Source: Flaccisagitta enflata (Eukaryota; Chaetognatha; Sagittoidea; Aphragmophora). From it: DNA of 64,000 nt. Positions 20,343-34,249 of this stretch are shown here, piece after piece (within the stretch, counting starts at the first letter, position 1; every line of letters begins with the position of its first letter). The notes under the pieces were generated by a model. It did not search any database. It worked only from the letters and a program-made list of their open reading frames with translations, and was not told the origin of the DNA. The stretch lies in contig OZ231126.1 in assembly GCA_965153355.1 (NCBI GenBank), forward strand, positions 33,046,001 through 33,110,000. The letters are read 5' to 3'. The position numbers and the translations under genes are program-made.

Positions 20343-20896
20343 CGCCCAATTTCCTTTTTTGGCACGCCACCACCGGAAGCTACAACAGAAGCGTCGAGTG
20401 TCAGCCAAAAACAAATGCAACCAAACGACCACGCAGGCCACACTGTCCTTCGGGTGAACCCGACTGAAGTTGACAACAATCGTGAACGGTCCATTGCTAA
20501 TTTAGAGTCATCGTTGGATCGCATCGGCAGAACCACGTTATCATTTGGCAATTTGGATGTCGACGACGACGACGACATCGGTCAAACTGAGACTGAAAGA
20601 GTCGAAAACCAAGTAGGAATGAACGGGGTGAGTACGACGGTGATAATTTAATGAGGAGTTCCAATTATTCACATTGTAATGGGGTCTTTTAACGTCAAGA
20701 TCTTGTAAGGAGAGAGAGGCCAGCGACCGTTTAAAATTTTGTCGTCTACAGACGTGCTAACCTGCCATAAATAAACACGGACAGACTACCGAAAGGCAAA
20801 TTATAGAAATGTGTGCACAGGGTAAAGAAAACACGTACGACCGAGACGAAAAGAAGAGTGACAATAGACGTGTCTTTTCAAGCGATAGAAATGACG
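20343..20896 (+). CDS. candidate two-exon gene fragment, unknown protein
   Basis: Exon 1 (about 20343-20627) reads MQPNDHAGHTVLRVNPTEVD, then an acidic stretch (DVDDDDDIGQTETERVE) and VGMNG, ending at a strong donor GTGAGT in phase 0. Exon 2 (20821-20896) follows an acceptor ending TGTGCACAG and continues in phase as GKENTYDRDEKKSDNRRVF to a donor GTAGGT. A third piece near 21000-21069 (KPYIDRNYFQGKMREKLVEF and stop) looks coding, but its phase does not fit exon 2, so the 3' end is unresolved. The product is hydrophilic, of unknown function. Confidence 0.4.
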
Positions 20897-21092
20897 GTAG
20901 GTGTCGTCGCACCTTTTTCTGTCACGGTATTCTTCAATTACATCGGTCGCTTTACTCCGCCTCCGTGGGCGTTACTTTTTAATTTCATTCATCTAAGAAA
21001 CCATACATCGATAGGAACTACTTCCAAGGGAAGATGAGGGAGAAACTGGTGGAGTTTGCTCCTGCTTGAAACAAGCACGTGTCAGACGAACA

Positions 21093-21227
21093 ATGGCCAA
21101 GACTGTGCTTTTATTTCTCTTTCTTTTGAGCTCTGCTGCCTTCGCCATCTCAATCTTTAACAGAAAGACCATCGCCGAAAAAAACAAAACCTCCGAGGAC
21201 AAAATCTCATGTCAGAAATCGGAGCAA
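21093..21227 (+). CDS. signal-peptide first exon, probably of the FReD gene
   Basis: ATG 21093 opens a 45-codon exon: MAKTVLLFLFLLSSAAFAIS is a typical secretion signal, followed by a polar segment with one Cys and an N-glycosylation site (NKTS), ending SCQKSEQ at donor GTAAGA in phase 0. The next recognised downstream plus-strand exon (26408) also begins in phase 0, and FReD proteins are usually secreted, so I infer the same gene. The usual first third of a FReD (Cys, then SGxYxIxP) is not encoded here, so an exon between 21.2 and 26.4 kb may be missing from this reading. Confidence 0.5.
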
Positions 21228-21265
21228 GTAAGACAAATTTCTCAACATCAACAATCAAGCGTGAG

Positions 21266-21375
21266 TGGTATAGGTGGCTTGAGCGGGATAAAGTGTCGTT
21301 AGGGGCTTATTTCCCATCAGGGTGGGATTTGGTGGTCTGTGTAGGTGGCTTGAGCGGGATATAGTGTCGTTAGGG
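21266..21375. repeat. tandem ~75-bp repeat serving as empty-site reference
   Basis: Two copies of a unit containing TAGGTGGCTTGAGCGGGATA then GTGTCGTTAGGGGCTTATTT. The second is interrupted after GTTAGGG by the palindrome element at 21376-23951; its remainder resumes at 23956. A third partial copy is at 24173-24219. Confidence 0.75.
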
Positions 21376-21533
21376 CACTACCCTCTCACAGCAAGATCCG
21401 GAGAAAATTAACATTACTGTAGGTTTTTTCCTTGTTTTGTATAGAATCTGAGCTCTATTTACTGGAACAAATAAAGATAAAATCTTGTCAAGACCGCTTT
21501 TTGAAATTTTCATAAAAATTGATGGTTTGTACC

Positions 21534-22831
21534 CAGCGGCGTAGGGCAGGAAAATGGGCAGGGGCGTCAGGCCACAATCTGTGTCCGACTCAATACTGTG
21601 TCCAACTCACTATACAATTGCTTTTATTCACATTTTACAGTTATAGACAGTGGGTAAATAACATGTGGTTTAATTGTTGCAGGGGAGGGGTGCAGGTATC
21701 CATACAGAGAAAAAAACAGATGATATATCACTTGATGATTTGAATAAAAATATAGAAAAAAAATAACAGAAAAATTGTTTATAAAACGAAAAAAGAATTT
21801 GCTAGGATAAAAAGAACAAAAAAGAATATCTTGAGGTTTCTTTTTATGTAGAAAAAAATTATCAGATGAAAAAAAATCTATTAAAAAGAAGAAAAATTAT
21901 GAAAGATGAAAAATTTTAAGAGATCAAAAGAATCTATAAATGAAAAAAACATTGAATTATTAAATTTAAAAAAAAATTGATAAAAATTGTTTTCAATACA
22001 ATATAATTCAATAATTATATATTTCAATGATTGAAATAATTTACCCATCTTAGCCTGCGTGCCTCCCCTGGCCATATTTTCCTGAGGGGCATCTATTTCA
22101 ATAACATTCATTTCCACTCATTTTTATTGATTTTTTAGTTGGATTTGAATTTACAGTGACCCAAATCTATTACCACTAGTGCCGGCACAGTTTCTCAGGG
22201 TCAATGGGACAAAACCTTTACTTTACTTTACTTTCTCCCATTTCATTTTTTCTCTTTCTTTCTTATTTCTCAGAGTCAACGGGACAAAACCACCTTACTT
22301 TCTTTCCCATTTTCTTTCCTCTCCCATTTCTTCTTTCTTTCTGTCAATCTTTTTTTTTTCTGTTTTTCTTTCTGTCTTTTTTTTTCTTTTTATCTTTCTT
22401 TCTGTCTTTTTTTTTTTATCTTTCTTTCTGTCTTTTTTTTTCTTTTTATCTTTCTTTCTGTCTTTTTTTTTTCTTTTTATCTTTGTGTCTTTTTTTTTTT
22501 CTTTTTATCTTTCTTTCTTTCTGTCTTTTTTCTTTTTATCTCTCTTTCTTTTTTTCTTTTAATCTCTTTCTTTTTTTCTTTCTATCTTTCTATCTTTCTA
22601 TCTTGCTTTCTTGCTTTCTTGCTTTCTTTCTTTCTTTCTTTCTTTCCCTGTAAAACCTTCTTTTTCTCAGTCCCATTTGGTTTTTTTTTCTTTTTTAAGC
22701 CTCATTACTTTTTTTTTCTTTTTTTTTTTTTGAACAATTGTATCTGACTGCCATCTGTGTCCGACTGCCATCTGTGTCCGACTGTAGGGGCGTCAGCTGA
22801 CGCCCCTGACGCCCCTCCTCCTACGCCGCTG
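21534..22831. mobile_element. hAT-like MITE, copy A
   Basis: Inverted termini CAGCGGCGTAGG / CCTACGCCGCTG with a perfect 8-bp duplication TTTGTACC (21526-21533 and 22832-22839). Inside are A-rich and long pyrimidine (CTTT)n stretches (about 22330-22650) and internal landmarks shared with copy B at 30697 (GGGCAGGGGCGTCAGGCC, ACTAGTGCCGGCACAGTTTC, GTCAGCTGACGCCCCTGACG). Non-autonomous. Confidence 0.85.
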
Positions 22832-22845
22832 TTTGTACCCTTTTT

Positions 22846-23505
22846 TGGGCAGCGGCCCCGAAGGGGACGAAGTCCTGTAGAACACAGGGGGACTTTCGTT
22901 CGTCCGTCCGTCCGTCCGTCCGTTCGTTCGTCCGTCCCCCCCTCAGGCCCCTCAGGCCTCAAATCTGGCCTTTCAGGCCTCAAATTTGGCCTTTCAGGCC
23001 TCAAATCTCGCCTCTCAGGCCTCAAATTTTGCCTCTAAGGCCTCAAATCTGGCCTCTCAAGCCTCAAATTAGGCCTCTCAGACCTCAAATCCAAATTCCC
23101 AGGCCTCAAACCTGGCCTCTCAGGCCTCAAATTAGGCCTCTCAGGCTTCATATCAGCAATCTAGGCCTCAATTTATTGCTCTCAGGCTTCAAATCAGTCC
23201 TTTGATTTCAAGCTTTGATCCAGCTCTCCCAAGCCTCAAGTCAGCCCTCTCAAGCTTCCAATTCTTAGGCCTTAAATCAACCTTCTTAGACCTCAGTTTA
23301 GGCTCTTGAAGGCCTTTGGTCAGCCCTCTATAGCATCTCATCCCCTTACTCAGGCAGGACGAACGAAAGTCCCCCTGTGTTCTACAGGACTTCGTCCCCT
23401 TCGGGGCCGCTGCCCTGCTTCCCCCTCCCTCCAATTCACAATCACTCAAAGCAGGGCAACGGGTATCGCTGACCACATATTGCCCTTGGGCGACCTGTTT
23501 CAATG
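22846..23505. mobile_element. foldback minisatellite element FB1
   Basis: An almost perfect ~58-bp inverted repeat (left GGGCAGCGGCCCCGAAGGGG..., right ending CCCCTTCGGGGCCGCTGCCC) encloses a tandem array of ~20-bp units (GGCCTCAAATCTGGCCTCTC type, about 22935-23330). Outside the right arm is the family head, read in reverse, CAATCACTCAAAGCAGGGCA to GGGCGACCTGTT. It sits inside the palindromic element 21376-23951. Confidence 0.8.
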
Positions 23506-24229
23506 TAGATTCTACTGGTTTTTTTGAAAATCTTTTTTGACAGCATATTTGAATTCATGGTGAAATTTCCATTCATTTGATATGTCGCACTATATAATTT
23601 TATTCAAAAATGCAATTTCTTATTTTTAAGCCACCGTTACAATTTTGCAATGGTGGCTTAAAAACTGAAAATCTTATTTCTATGTAAAAGTATATGTTGC
23701 GACCTATCAAATGAATGAAAATTTCACCAGGAATACGAATTTGCTAACAAAAAGTATTTCTGAAATACCCAGTTGAATCTACAGGAAAAAGAAAGCTTAA
23801 AACCCCCAATTTTTATGAAAATCTCCAAAAGCGCTCTCGACAAGATTTTATCTTCATTAGTTCCAGTAAATAGAGCTCCGATTCTATACAAACAGTGAAA
23901 AAACCTACAGTAATGTTACTTTTCACCTGATCTTGCTATGAGAGGGCAGTGAGGGGCTTATTTCCCATCAGGGTGGGATTTGGTGGTCTGTGTACAAGCC
24001 CAACCGGGCAACAAAGCGTCCGGACTGTGTCTCTGCGTGTATTGAACATGTGACATGAATGGAGAGACAGATGGACGAACTGACAGATGAAACGACTGAG
24101 TAGTAAAGAAGACTCTCAAAACATGTTTGTCGATCATTTGATTCAGTATAGGATCTCATCGAGGCCAAAAATGTCGTTAGGGGCTTATTTCCCATCAGGG
24201 TGGGATTTGGTGGTCTGTGGTACATAGAG

Positions 24230-26400
24230 TCCTAGACATTTGTACAGCTTTGTACTTATGCCTGCCTCCTAATGCCTCACCCGTTTCCAATTTACATATC
24301 AGCAGCAGAAATTTCCCTTAATAACATACATTATACAGAAGAGCTTCACAAGAGCTCATGTGACTTAGCAAAAGCATATCTTATGATAGTTGGACAACAT
24401 TACTACTCAACCCTACTTTTATAAAGGATGAGAGCCTTTGGAGCTCTCACTGGTGTTTAATCCGGACCCATCACAACTATCCTTTAAATTTCTAAAGAAA
24501 TATTCCCTCTTCAGAAATTATCACAAGACTGGTCAAAAGTTATGCATGATTTAAAAAAAGGCATCAATTTCTGTCTATACATGAGATATGCAGACCACAA
24601 GAAAACACTTGATAAATATGGCGCGTCGAAAGAAACCATATCCATCTGGGCACCTTCTCATACTCCTCATATACCAAAAATGGCAAGAAACTGAAACTCT
24701 CTTCTTCCTGAAACAACCCTTTCAAAAAATCTTATGTCAACCCCAAAATCTGAAATCAAAATTTTTTTGTAATATTTCATCCCAATTGTTACAAACAAAT
24801 TACCAAATGATGATGTAGCTATCCAAGGATAATCTAGATATCAAAGGCAATGTTGTTAAAAACCATACCATTGAAGGCAAGAATCGAGAATCAACCATAT
24901 GGGATCGCCGGCATTCTATACCATGGTACTGAAATATATGATAGTTGGACAACATTACTACTCAACCCTACTTTAATAAATATGTTATACATATTGCCCC
25001 TTATAAAGAAATACACTTATTATCTTTTATGAGAACATCATTTTTTTCTGAAGCCTTTTAAAGAAATAGAGATAGCTTCTAGTAAAATAACTACAACGTT
25101 CTTAATTTTTGAGCAATGTCAAGGCTTGATGTTCTTATAATACAAGTTATAACTAGATTCTTATGAAAAAATAAAAAGTATAGCTACACTTCTTTTTTTT
25201 TTAAGAACGTCATTTTTTTTTCGAAGGCTTTATGTTCTTTTTTTTGAGGCCAAATAAAGCCTTCAACGTTTTTAAAGTATTCTTAATTTAAAATATTATA
25301 TAAACTATAGAAAACCTTATAAGATACTATTATTTACTTATATCAAATATATTTTTATTAAATATTGTTAAAACAAATGTTAAACATTAAAGTCTACAGA
25401 TATTTCTATGATATTTATATAAAAAATTATATGATATTATTTAAATTATACTAAAATTCAAATGTTTTTAGGTGCGACAAAGCACCTATATAACTGGCTG
25501 TGTCCGTCGGTCGGTCTGTCTGTAACGCATTTGTTCGACGATCCACATGTCGCACCTTATTGGCCTACTTGGCCTTGTTACAATATTTTTTAAATATTAC
25601 CTTCAGCGGAAATTTTTTTCAAGATTTGAAGCCTTTGTATATTCTTAAGATGTTCTTAATTTTGGGGCCATTCGAAGCCTTGATGTTCTTATAAACTAGG
25701 TTCTTATAGAAAAAAAAAGTGTACAAAATCTTTTATGAGACTGCAAGTTGTATACCTAATAGGCGGGCATGTCTTTATAGACGCTGTTCAGGACAATTAA
25801 TTCAATTTGACCATTTTAAATTTTCACCATTTTAAATTTTTTACTTTGGAGGAAGGAAGGGAATAGTAATTCTGAAAATGAGCCTAAGTTAGCTACTCAC
25901 CCTCTTTTTTTCCTCTTTATGCATTACGTACACTCATTTGTTTTTATAGGAACATGTAATTTTTTTCTGAGGCTCAGTGTTTTTATTTTTACAGCAATTT
26001 GAGGCTCAAATTGTTCTTAGAATGTTCTTATTGTACCAATTGCTAGTTTTACAGGGATGTTCTTTTATTTGGTTACCTAACTTTGATCGCCAATTGAATG
26101 GATATAAGAACCAAAATCCTAATCATGAAAAAATCAAATTTCAATGAACTTATTTGAGTAAGAGTGACTGTAGGCAATTGTTATAATTCGTCAGTAACAC
26201 TTCTACAATTCTTTTTGATACCTGCAGTTTTTATGCAAATAAAGTATTAATATCAATATATTCCCCCTTTTTAAGGCTGGCGTTGTTCTTATGATTGTTC
26301 TTATTTTTTTCCTCATCTGAGCCCCAATGTTCTTATAAACAAGGTTCTTAGTCAAAGAAATGAGTGTACATACATGTACCTCATCTGCCGCCTATTTTTT
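24230..26400. other. A/T-rich intron sequence with GTTCTTAT repeats
   Basis: No supported exon. 24371-24490 resembles 29740-29855 and, more weakly, 44445-44530 (GATAGTTGGACAA, GAGAGCCTTTGGAGCTCTCA, TTTAATCCGGACCCATCAC). From 25.05 to 26.35 kb the word GTTCTTAT/GTTCTTA recurs irregularly, often with AAGCCTT and GATGTTCTTATAAAC, a degraded minisatellite. 25470-25570 is a fragment of the short hairpin repeat (GTGCGACAAAGC, GTCGGTCGGTCTGTCTGT). Confidence 0.5.
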
Positions 26401-26407
26401 CATCCAG

Positions 26408-28200
<1,793 letters not shown>

Positions 28201-28281
28201 CCGACTCTAAATTACACAAAGAACGGAAAGTTTCCCTGTTTTCACATGCCTAAGAATTGCCACATCATTGCCATGGACGTA

Positions 28282-28341
28282 AGAGATTACACGTCCTTGG
28301 ACACGTCCTTGGACACGTCCTTGGACACGTCCTTGGACGTT
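28282..28341. repeat. 12-bp tandem repeat downstream of FReD
   Basis: About four copies of ACGTCCTTGGAC just after the FReD stop codon. The unit is partly self-complementary (GTCC/GGAC). Confidence 0.85.
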
Positions 28342-28728
28342 TTCATATTTTCGATTTTAGAAAAAATGTTTCTTTAAAATGGTAAAGCTACGTGATTTTC
28401 AGTTTATGTCGTTTGGGTGGCCTTTTCAAATATGATGCTTGAATATAAATGGATTCTTTCTGTCGGCTGTCTTCTATGATTTAAAGATAGCCGAAGAAAA
28501 AATCTTTCATCGTTACTATGCAATTTGCCAAATCGAAGAATATATGAGCTGGTCTGATACCAATAAAGGCGGCTAATCGCCGACCGGAAAAAAGTCGTAA
28601 ATGGGAGTCTTTTTTTTCAGTGCATGTTCTTTTGTGTGTGCATCTCATTTCTAGTTGATTGCTAGTTTGTTTTTGTCTTTCAATCTCTGTTTCTCTTTGT
28701 CTCTTTTCCCTCTTGGTCTTCCTTCCTC

Positions 28729-29075
<347 letters not shown>

Positions 29076-29514
29076 CTTTGATGGATAGCGTTAACTGCCG
29101 CCTCCATTGAACAGATGCAGTTCATTTAAGGTAAAAAGTAAAAGCTAGCGTCATAAAAGTCAGGGTCAATAAGTGTAACATGTTTATTTTTACTTATTGT
29201 TACATATATAGCCAAAAATTGGGATTAATGAAAAATCTCAATTTTTGCAAAATGCGAAAAAATAAAAAAAGATTAAAAATTTCATAACTCCTAAACTAAT
29301 CATCGTAGAGACTTCTGGTTGGCGCCATTTGAAAGAGAAAAATCAGCTCTTTCTTAGCTGTGAATATCAAAAAATGTATCATCCCAGCCCCAAAACTGCA
29401 CAACTTGCTAAAATTGCCGCAAACCGAAAATGGAAAACTTTATTTCTCCCATACGTAATTCGACTTTTTTCCAACAATGATACTACATTTTACCGGTCGC
29501 TACGTTATAAGCAC

Positions 29515-30106
29515 CTGCCATCCAGGATCACAAAAGCAGTTGTTATCTTCGCATCTCCCATGTTCTCCACAACGTATTTCTTTGAAGTGGCACCTGCGTG
29601 ATAAAATAACAACAGACGCTGTTTTGATCTGTTCAGATTGTTTTTCTCTTTGCAATATTAACTTTTGTTGTATTAGATTTGTCTTTGAAAATATCAAACT
29701 GCATTTTAATCAACCGTGAAAGTGCGATGCATGATTTTTGATGATAGGAGTTGGACAATATAACATTACAACCAAAAATTAGAATAAGGACAAGAGCCCT
29801 AGGAGCTCTTACTGCTGTTTAATGCTCACCCTTCACAGCTATCCTTAAAATTATCAACGTATTCAGGATGGCATCAGTGCACCTGTCTTTCTTTTCGCAA
29901 AGATGTCCCGAATACCCATCAATGCAATTGCAACGATACTCCCTCTTCAGCTGACCTCCTCTTACCGAGCTGCGGCAAAAATTGAACATCGGTAATCACG
30001 CTATAATCTCTAGAGCAAAAGCATGTAAATTGTAGAATTTGATATACGCGTGAAGAATTAACAATAAAATCTGTATATTTTGAATACGTCGTATCATTCA
30101 TATAGG
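29515..30106 (-). CDS. EGF-like gene fragment, two exons (one homopolymer frameshift)
   Basis: Exon at 29883-30106 follows acceptor AATTATTGCAG and reads YMNDTTYSKYTDF, then QFTCFCSRDYSVITDVQF; in the shifted frame it continues CRSSVRGG and YRCNCIDGYSGHLCEKKD. One extra T in a five-T run (about 29975-29980) breaks the frame; four T would restore it. Donor GTGCAC leaves phase 2. Exon 29515-29593 follows acceptor ATCACGCAG and completes the Arg codon: CHFKEIRCGEHGRCEDNN, then CFCDPGWQ and donor GTGCTT. Spacing C-x6-C-x5-C-x4-C-x-C is EGF-like; the sixth Cys should be in a further exon, not found. EGF modules imply an extracellular product. The extra T may be an assembly error or a true lesion. 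Confidence 0.6.
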
Positions 30107-30123
30107 CTGCAATAATTACTTAA

Positions 30124-30640
30124 CACTGTCCGCCAGAACACGGAATGAGTTGAGTTAAAATAATCGTCTCAAACTCTGATAGTTTTTCGGTCATTGTAGT
30201 GTGTATACTACAAATCTAAAAAATTTGAGTGTATAGAAAAATAGTGTAAATTTGGTACATTTTTCGCCATAATTTGTTGTGATAATTCATTTTAGTATTT
30301 TTTTACTGTAGATTCAGTCTCAGTGAGTTGATTGTTGTTAGTTTGATATGTGGTTCTATATGTTTAAAAAAGATTTTTTGTTAAATCACTAAAAATATAT
30401 TTACTATAATACCATATCATATAGTATATTGATAATATGATAATATGAGAATATGATAATACCATATGATGAGATTTCATTTTCAAAAATATTAGGTGTG
30501 ACTTACTAAACAAACTGCAAAGCACCCGGTAAATCCGAATCTTTTGATAAAAATACTAAAAAAGATCATCACAGAGAGTTATGAAGAAAATGTATTAATA
30601 TAATACTGTTTTGTATATATTTCTAAAAGCGGGGTTTCTC
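30124..30640. mobile_element. CMC/Chapaev-like MITE, truncated copy
   Basis: Begins CACTGTCCGCCAGAACACGG, the same terminus as the right end of the element 34506-36108 (reverse complement), and shares its interior (GATAGTTTTTCGG, ATTGTAGTGTGTA, AAAGATCATCAC). The similarity ends near AAAAGCG at about 30640, so the right arm is missing. Confidence 0.6.
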
Positions 30641-31009
30641 TTATCTGGGTAAAGAAGTGACATGCGTCAGGGCACATGAGGCATGTGACCTGCAACCAGC
30701 GGCGTAGGGCAGGAAAATGGGCAGGGGCGTCAGGCCCAAATCTGTGTCCGACTCAATACTGTGTCCGACTCACCATGTAATTGCATTTATTCATATAACA
30801 GTTAAAAAAAGTAGGTGAATAACAGACTAGTTGCAGGGGAGGGGTGAGAAAATATTAAAAGAGGAAAATTTATAAAAGAGGAAAAAAATCCATAAATAAA
30901 AAAACATTCAGTAGTAGAATTTTTGAAAAAAATTTATAAACAATTTTTTAAACATTACAGTATCCTTTAAAAATTTATATAATCTGCTGATCTTATCCTG
31001 CATGCCAGA

Positions 31010-31114
31010 CTGAGGCGGATCAACATATATGCTTTAAATGCTTAAGCATAGGGCCCCGCGCCTCAGGGCACCTCAGGGGGGCCCCGCGCTTGCAGCCCAT
31101 CCCTCATGTGAAAG

Positions 31115-31165
<51 letters not shown>

Positions 31166-32357
31166 AAAAAAGAAAGGAAAAGAAAAGAAAAGATAAAGAA
31201 AAAGAGAGAAAGAAAGAATGAATGAATGAATGAATGAATGAATGAATGAGTGAATGCAAGAGAGGAAGAAAGAGAAAGAAAGAGAAAGAAAGAGAAAGAA
31301 AGAGGAGGAAAGTGAAATAAAGAGAAAGAAAGAGAAAGAAAGAAAGAAGAAAGAAGAAAGAAAGAAAAACAAAATGGGGAAAAAAATCAAGAAAAACAGA
31401 AAAGGGGAAAAAAGAAAGAAAAAAAAAAGAATAACAGAAAAGGGGAAAAAAGAAAGAAGGAAGAAGAAAGAAAGAAAAACAGAAAAGGGGAAAAAAGAAA
31501 GGAAAAAGACAACAAATATATTTGCTGAAACACGACAAAAAGCCAGCTTAGGAAGGGAAAAAAGAAGATGGAAGGTCTGAAGTGAGAAAAAGGCAGCAAG
31601 GCAGGCAATGTAGGCAAGAAACAAAGAAGGGAAGAAAGAACATAGGAGTGTTCTGATGAAAAGAAGTTTGGTACAAAAAGTAATAAAAGAAAAAAGAATG
31701 CAGAGGTTGAAGCGGTCCAAATTTTCTAAACTAAGATTAAAAAAATTACAGAAACTAGATTGCACCCATTTTGTAGATTTTTTTACTTTGGATCAATTTG
31801 TTTTCTTTTCAAATCTATAGCTTATCTAGAAGCTGAATGTTTCTAAGAAGAAGCTGCATTTCATCATTTTATCTTTAAAATTTTCGACTTTTTTGCCAGT
31901 TTTAAAAAGTTGGAGCTACAAAAACCAGATTGGGGTAATTTTGATGATTTTTTGAAGTAGCTGGTTCCAAAGTTTCACCAAAAGCTAAGATATCCTTTTT
32001 TCATAGATAGTAATCAGGTTTGAATTGAATTCTGTAGGGTTTAATATAGGTAATAATATAAGGCCTGCTGTGCCTGATCTAAGGTTTGAGGCTAACGCTA
32101 AAAAAAACCAGGTCACAACTTGTAAGAGAAATAGAGAGAGAAAAAAAATGCATGGAACAAAAGATGGAAACTGTAAACAAAGCAAGGATGAGAGAGAATA
32201 AAACAGATGTGAAATTCAACTGCGTATTTAGCAGGAAGATATAGCCGGAAAATTTTGTTCGCAAGAAGCAAAAAAATATGTAGAGCCCTTGGGGGGGGTA
32301 AGGGGCCCCGCGCCCTTGGTTAAGCATAGGGCCCCGCACCTTGTTGATCCGCCTCAG
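31010..32357. mobile_element. nested non-autonomous element with 8-bp TSD
   Basis: Inverted ends CTGAGGCGGATCAACA / TGTTGATCCGCCTCAG with duplication ATGCCAGA (31002-31009 and 32358-32365), hAT-like. A second inverted word, TTAAGCATAGGGCCCCGCGC / GGTTAAGCATAGGGCCCCGC, lies just inside each end but in direct orientation relative to the plus strand on both sides (near 31042 and 32320). Between are A/G-rich (GAAA)n, (GAAT)n and related tracts (31105-31500). It lies in copy B. Confidence 0.75.
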
Positions 32358-32734
32358 ATGCCAGACTTGTCACGATACTATCGACTGGACGATTAATCTG
32401 GTCGATTTTCTAAATTTCTAAATAATCTTCCTGATTCACCAAAACACTTATGTATCGGGTCGATTTTTTTTCTTTTTTTCCGGCACAAAGGAACTTAGCT
32501 CAAATTTAGTAATGAGACTGATCTCTGCGTTTGAAATAAGAATTAAGCTTGTAAAATTGAATTCATTGATATTGAATAGATAAATACGGAATAATAGACA
32601 AATAAGGAAAAATTGTAGCACACCGGAAAATGCAAGATTTCACTCAATTATGCAAATTAGAGAAACGCGCGGGCATGCATGGCTGCTCAAAGCAGAATTT
32701 CTTCATGTAGGGATTGTATTGAAGCCTTTTTTAG

Positions 32735-32830
32735 GTGCGACCTTCTGTTGGTTGATTGCCGGTTGGTTGGTTGGTTTGTTGATTGGTTGGTTGGTTGGTT
32801 GGTCAGTTGGTCAGTCGGTCAGTCAAACAT
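32735..32830. repeat. (GGTT)n/(GGTC)n tract of a short hairpin repeat
   Basis: TTAGGTGCGACCTTC followed by repeated GGTTGGTT and GGTCAGTC words, the reverse-strand equivalent of the (GGAC)n tract in the abundant short family. The rest of the element is degraded. Confidence 0.45.
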
Positions 32831-33435
32831 TTGAAATGCACAATATAGATTCTGATTCTGATTCTGATTCTGACATCAAGATTTCTTTTATCAAAATGTT
32901 CCCCATTTTAGATATGCTCTTGAACACTGGGTAGAAAAGTACTTTCTGGCTTATTTGTGAAGTGATGGGAACTTTTGTTGTTTTTGCCAACATTCAAGTG
33001 GTTCTTTACAAAGCAAATGTAAAAAATCTCATATATCTTACATTGTGATACCAAGTGGCTTATAAAACATGTTGCTCTGACTGTAAACAGCATTTGTAAA
33101 TGGAAAAAAGGGCTAACTGACAAAAAATCGATCTATGGTCGATACTGAGTCGATATTTTTTTGGGGATCGACCATGATTTGATCGACCCCGTTGATATTG
33201 TAAAAATAAGAATCGTTACACCTCTGCTGCATGCCTCCCCTGGCCATATTTCCCTGAAGAGAATCTATTTCCAAAACATTCCTTTCCACTCATTATTATT
33301 TAGTTTTTAGCATCTATTGATAACTAGTATTGTATTTACAGTCACTCAAATTTGTTACTACTAGTGCCGGCACAGTTTCTGAGGGTCAACGGGACAAAAC
33401 CTTTCTTTCTCTCCCACATTTTTCTTCATCCTTTT

Positions 33436-34130
33436 TATTTTTTCTCTCTTTTTTTTCAAAATCAACGAGTCAAAGCGACCTTACTTTCTTTCCCACTTAG
33501 GGGAAATTTCTCCTTCTTCTTCTCCTTCTTCTCCTTCTCCGTCCCCCCCCTCAAGACCCAAATCCTAGTCTCGAGACCCAAATCCTATCTTCAAGGCTCA
33601 AATCCCCGCTTTGAAGCTCAAATCCCAGCCTTGAGGCTCGAATCTCAGTCTCCAGGCTAAAATCCCAGCCTCGAGGCTCAAATCCCAGCCCTTATACTCA
33701 AGGCACAAATCCCAGCTTTGAAGCTCAAATCCTAGCCTCGAAGCTCAAATACCAGCTTCCAAGCTCAAATCCCTGCCCCAAAGCTCAAATCCCAACCTCA
33801 AAGCTCAAATTCCAGCCTTGAAGCTCAAATCTTAGCCTTGAAGCTGAAATCCCAGCCTCGAAGCTCAAATCCCAGCCTCAAGGCCCTAATCCAAGCCTCA
33901 AGGCCCCTATTCCAGCCTCCATGCCCTAATTCCATCCTTGAGGCCCAAATAAAAACAGCATAGGTCATCGGCTCCTTCGGGGCCGCTGCCCCTCTAACCA
34001 CCTCACACCACCATACACTCACATAGGGGCAACGGGTACCGCTGACCATCTAACGCTTTTGCGACTATTATTTTTTCTCTCTTTTTTTTCAAAATCAACG
34101 AGTCAAAACGACTTTACTTTCTTTCCCACT
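33436..34130. repeat. 62-bp direct repeat flanking foldback element FB2
   Basis: 33436-33497 and 34069-34130 (TATTTTTTCTCTC... to TTTCTTTCCCACT) agree at about 60 of 62 positions and exactly bracket FB2. Copy A of the host MITE has only one such segment (near 22245-22315). Confidence 0.75.
33498..34068 (-). mobile_element. foldback minisatellite element FB2
   Basis: Reverse orientation. The right side carries the family head in reverse complement (GGGGCAACGGGTACCGCTGA, CGCTTTTGCGACTAT). The array uses ~20-bp units of the type AGCCTCGAGGCTCAAATCCC. The left inverted arm is lost beyond GGGGAAATTTCTCC. Same subfamily as FB7 at 60.0 kb. Confidence 0.7.
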
Positions 34131-34190
34131 TTCTGTCCTCTTCCGTCTCTTTCTTTTTTTTTCTTTCTTTTTTTTTTCTGTCTTTTTTAC

Positions 34191-34249
<59 letters not shown>

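Larger units (their letters stand above)
21376..23951. mobile_element. CMC/Chapaev-like palindromic element with two nested insertions
   Basis: The ends are inverted repeats CACTACCCTCTCACAGCAAG / revcomp of CTTGCTATGAGAGGGCAGTG, flanked by the 4-bp duplication AGGG (21372-21375, 23952-23955). The neighbouring tandem copy (about 21294) shows the uninterrupted sequence GTTAGGGGCTTATTT, confirming both ends. CAC-type termini with 4-bp duplications fit Chapaev within the CMC superfamily. The element is an almost complete hairpin, centred near 23645 (AAGCCACCGTTAC / GCAATGGTGGCTT). Its left arm holds the hAT-like element 21534-22831 and the foldback minisatellite 22846-23505. No transposase frame is present. 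Confidence 0.7.

Noticed and set aside
22179-22653. Phe/Ser-rich plus ORFs
   Set aside because: They read a (CTTT)n pyrimidine tract inside a MITE.
22935-23330. Regular ~20-bp repeats resembling a CRISPR array
   Set aside because: Units are contiguous with no unique spacers, lie between inverted arms in an animal genome, and no cas genes are present.
28481-28640. Minus-strand terminal-exon-like frame (FFDLANCIVTMKDF)
   Set aside because: The segment matches the arm of the inverted-repeat element at 50.2/52.0 kb, so it is repeat-derived.
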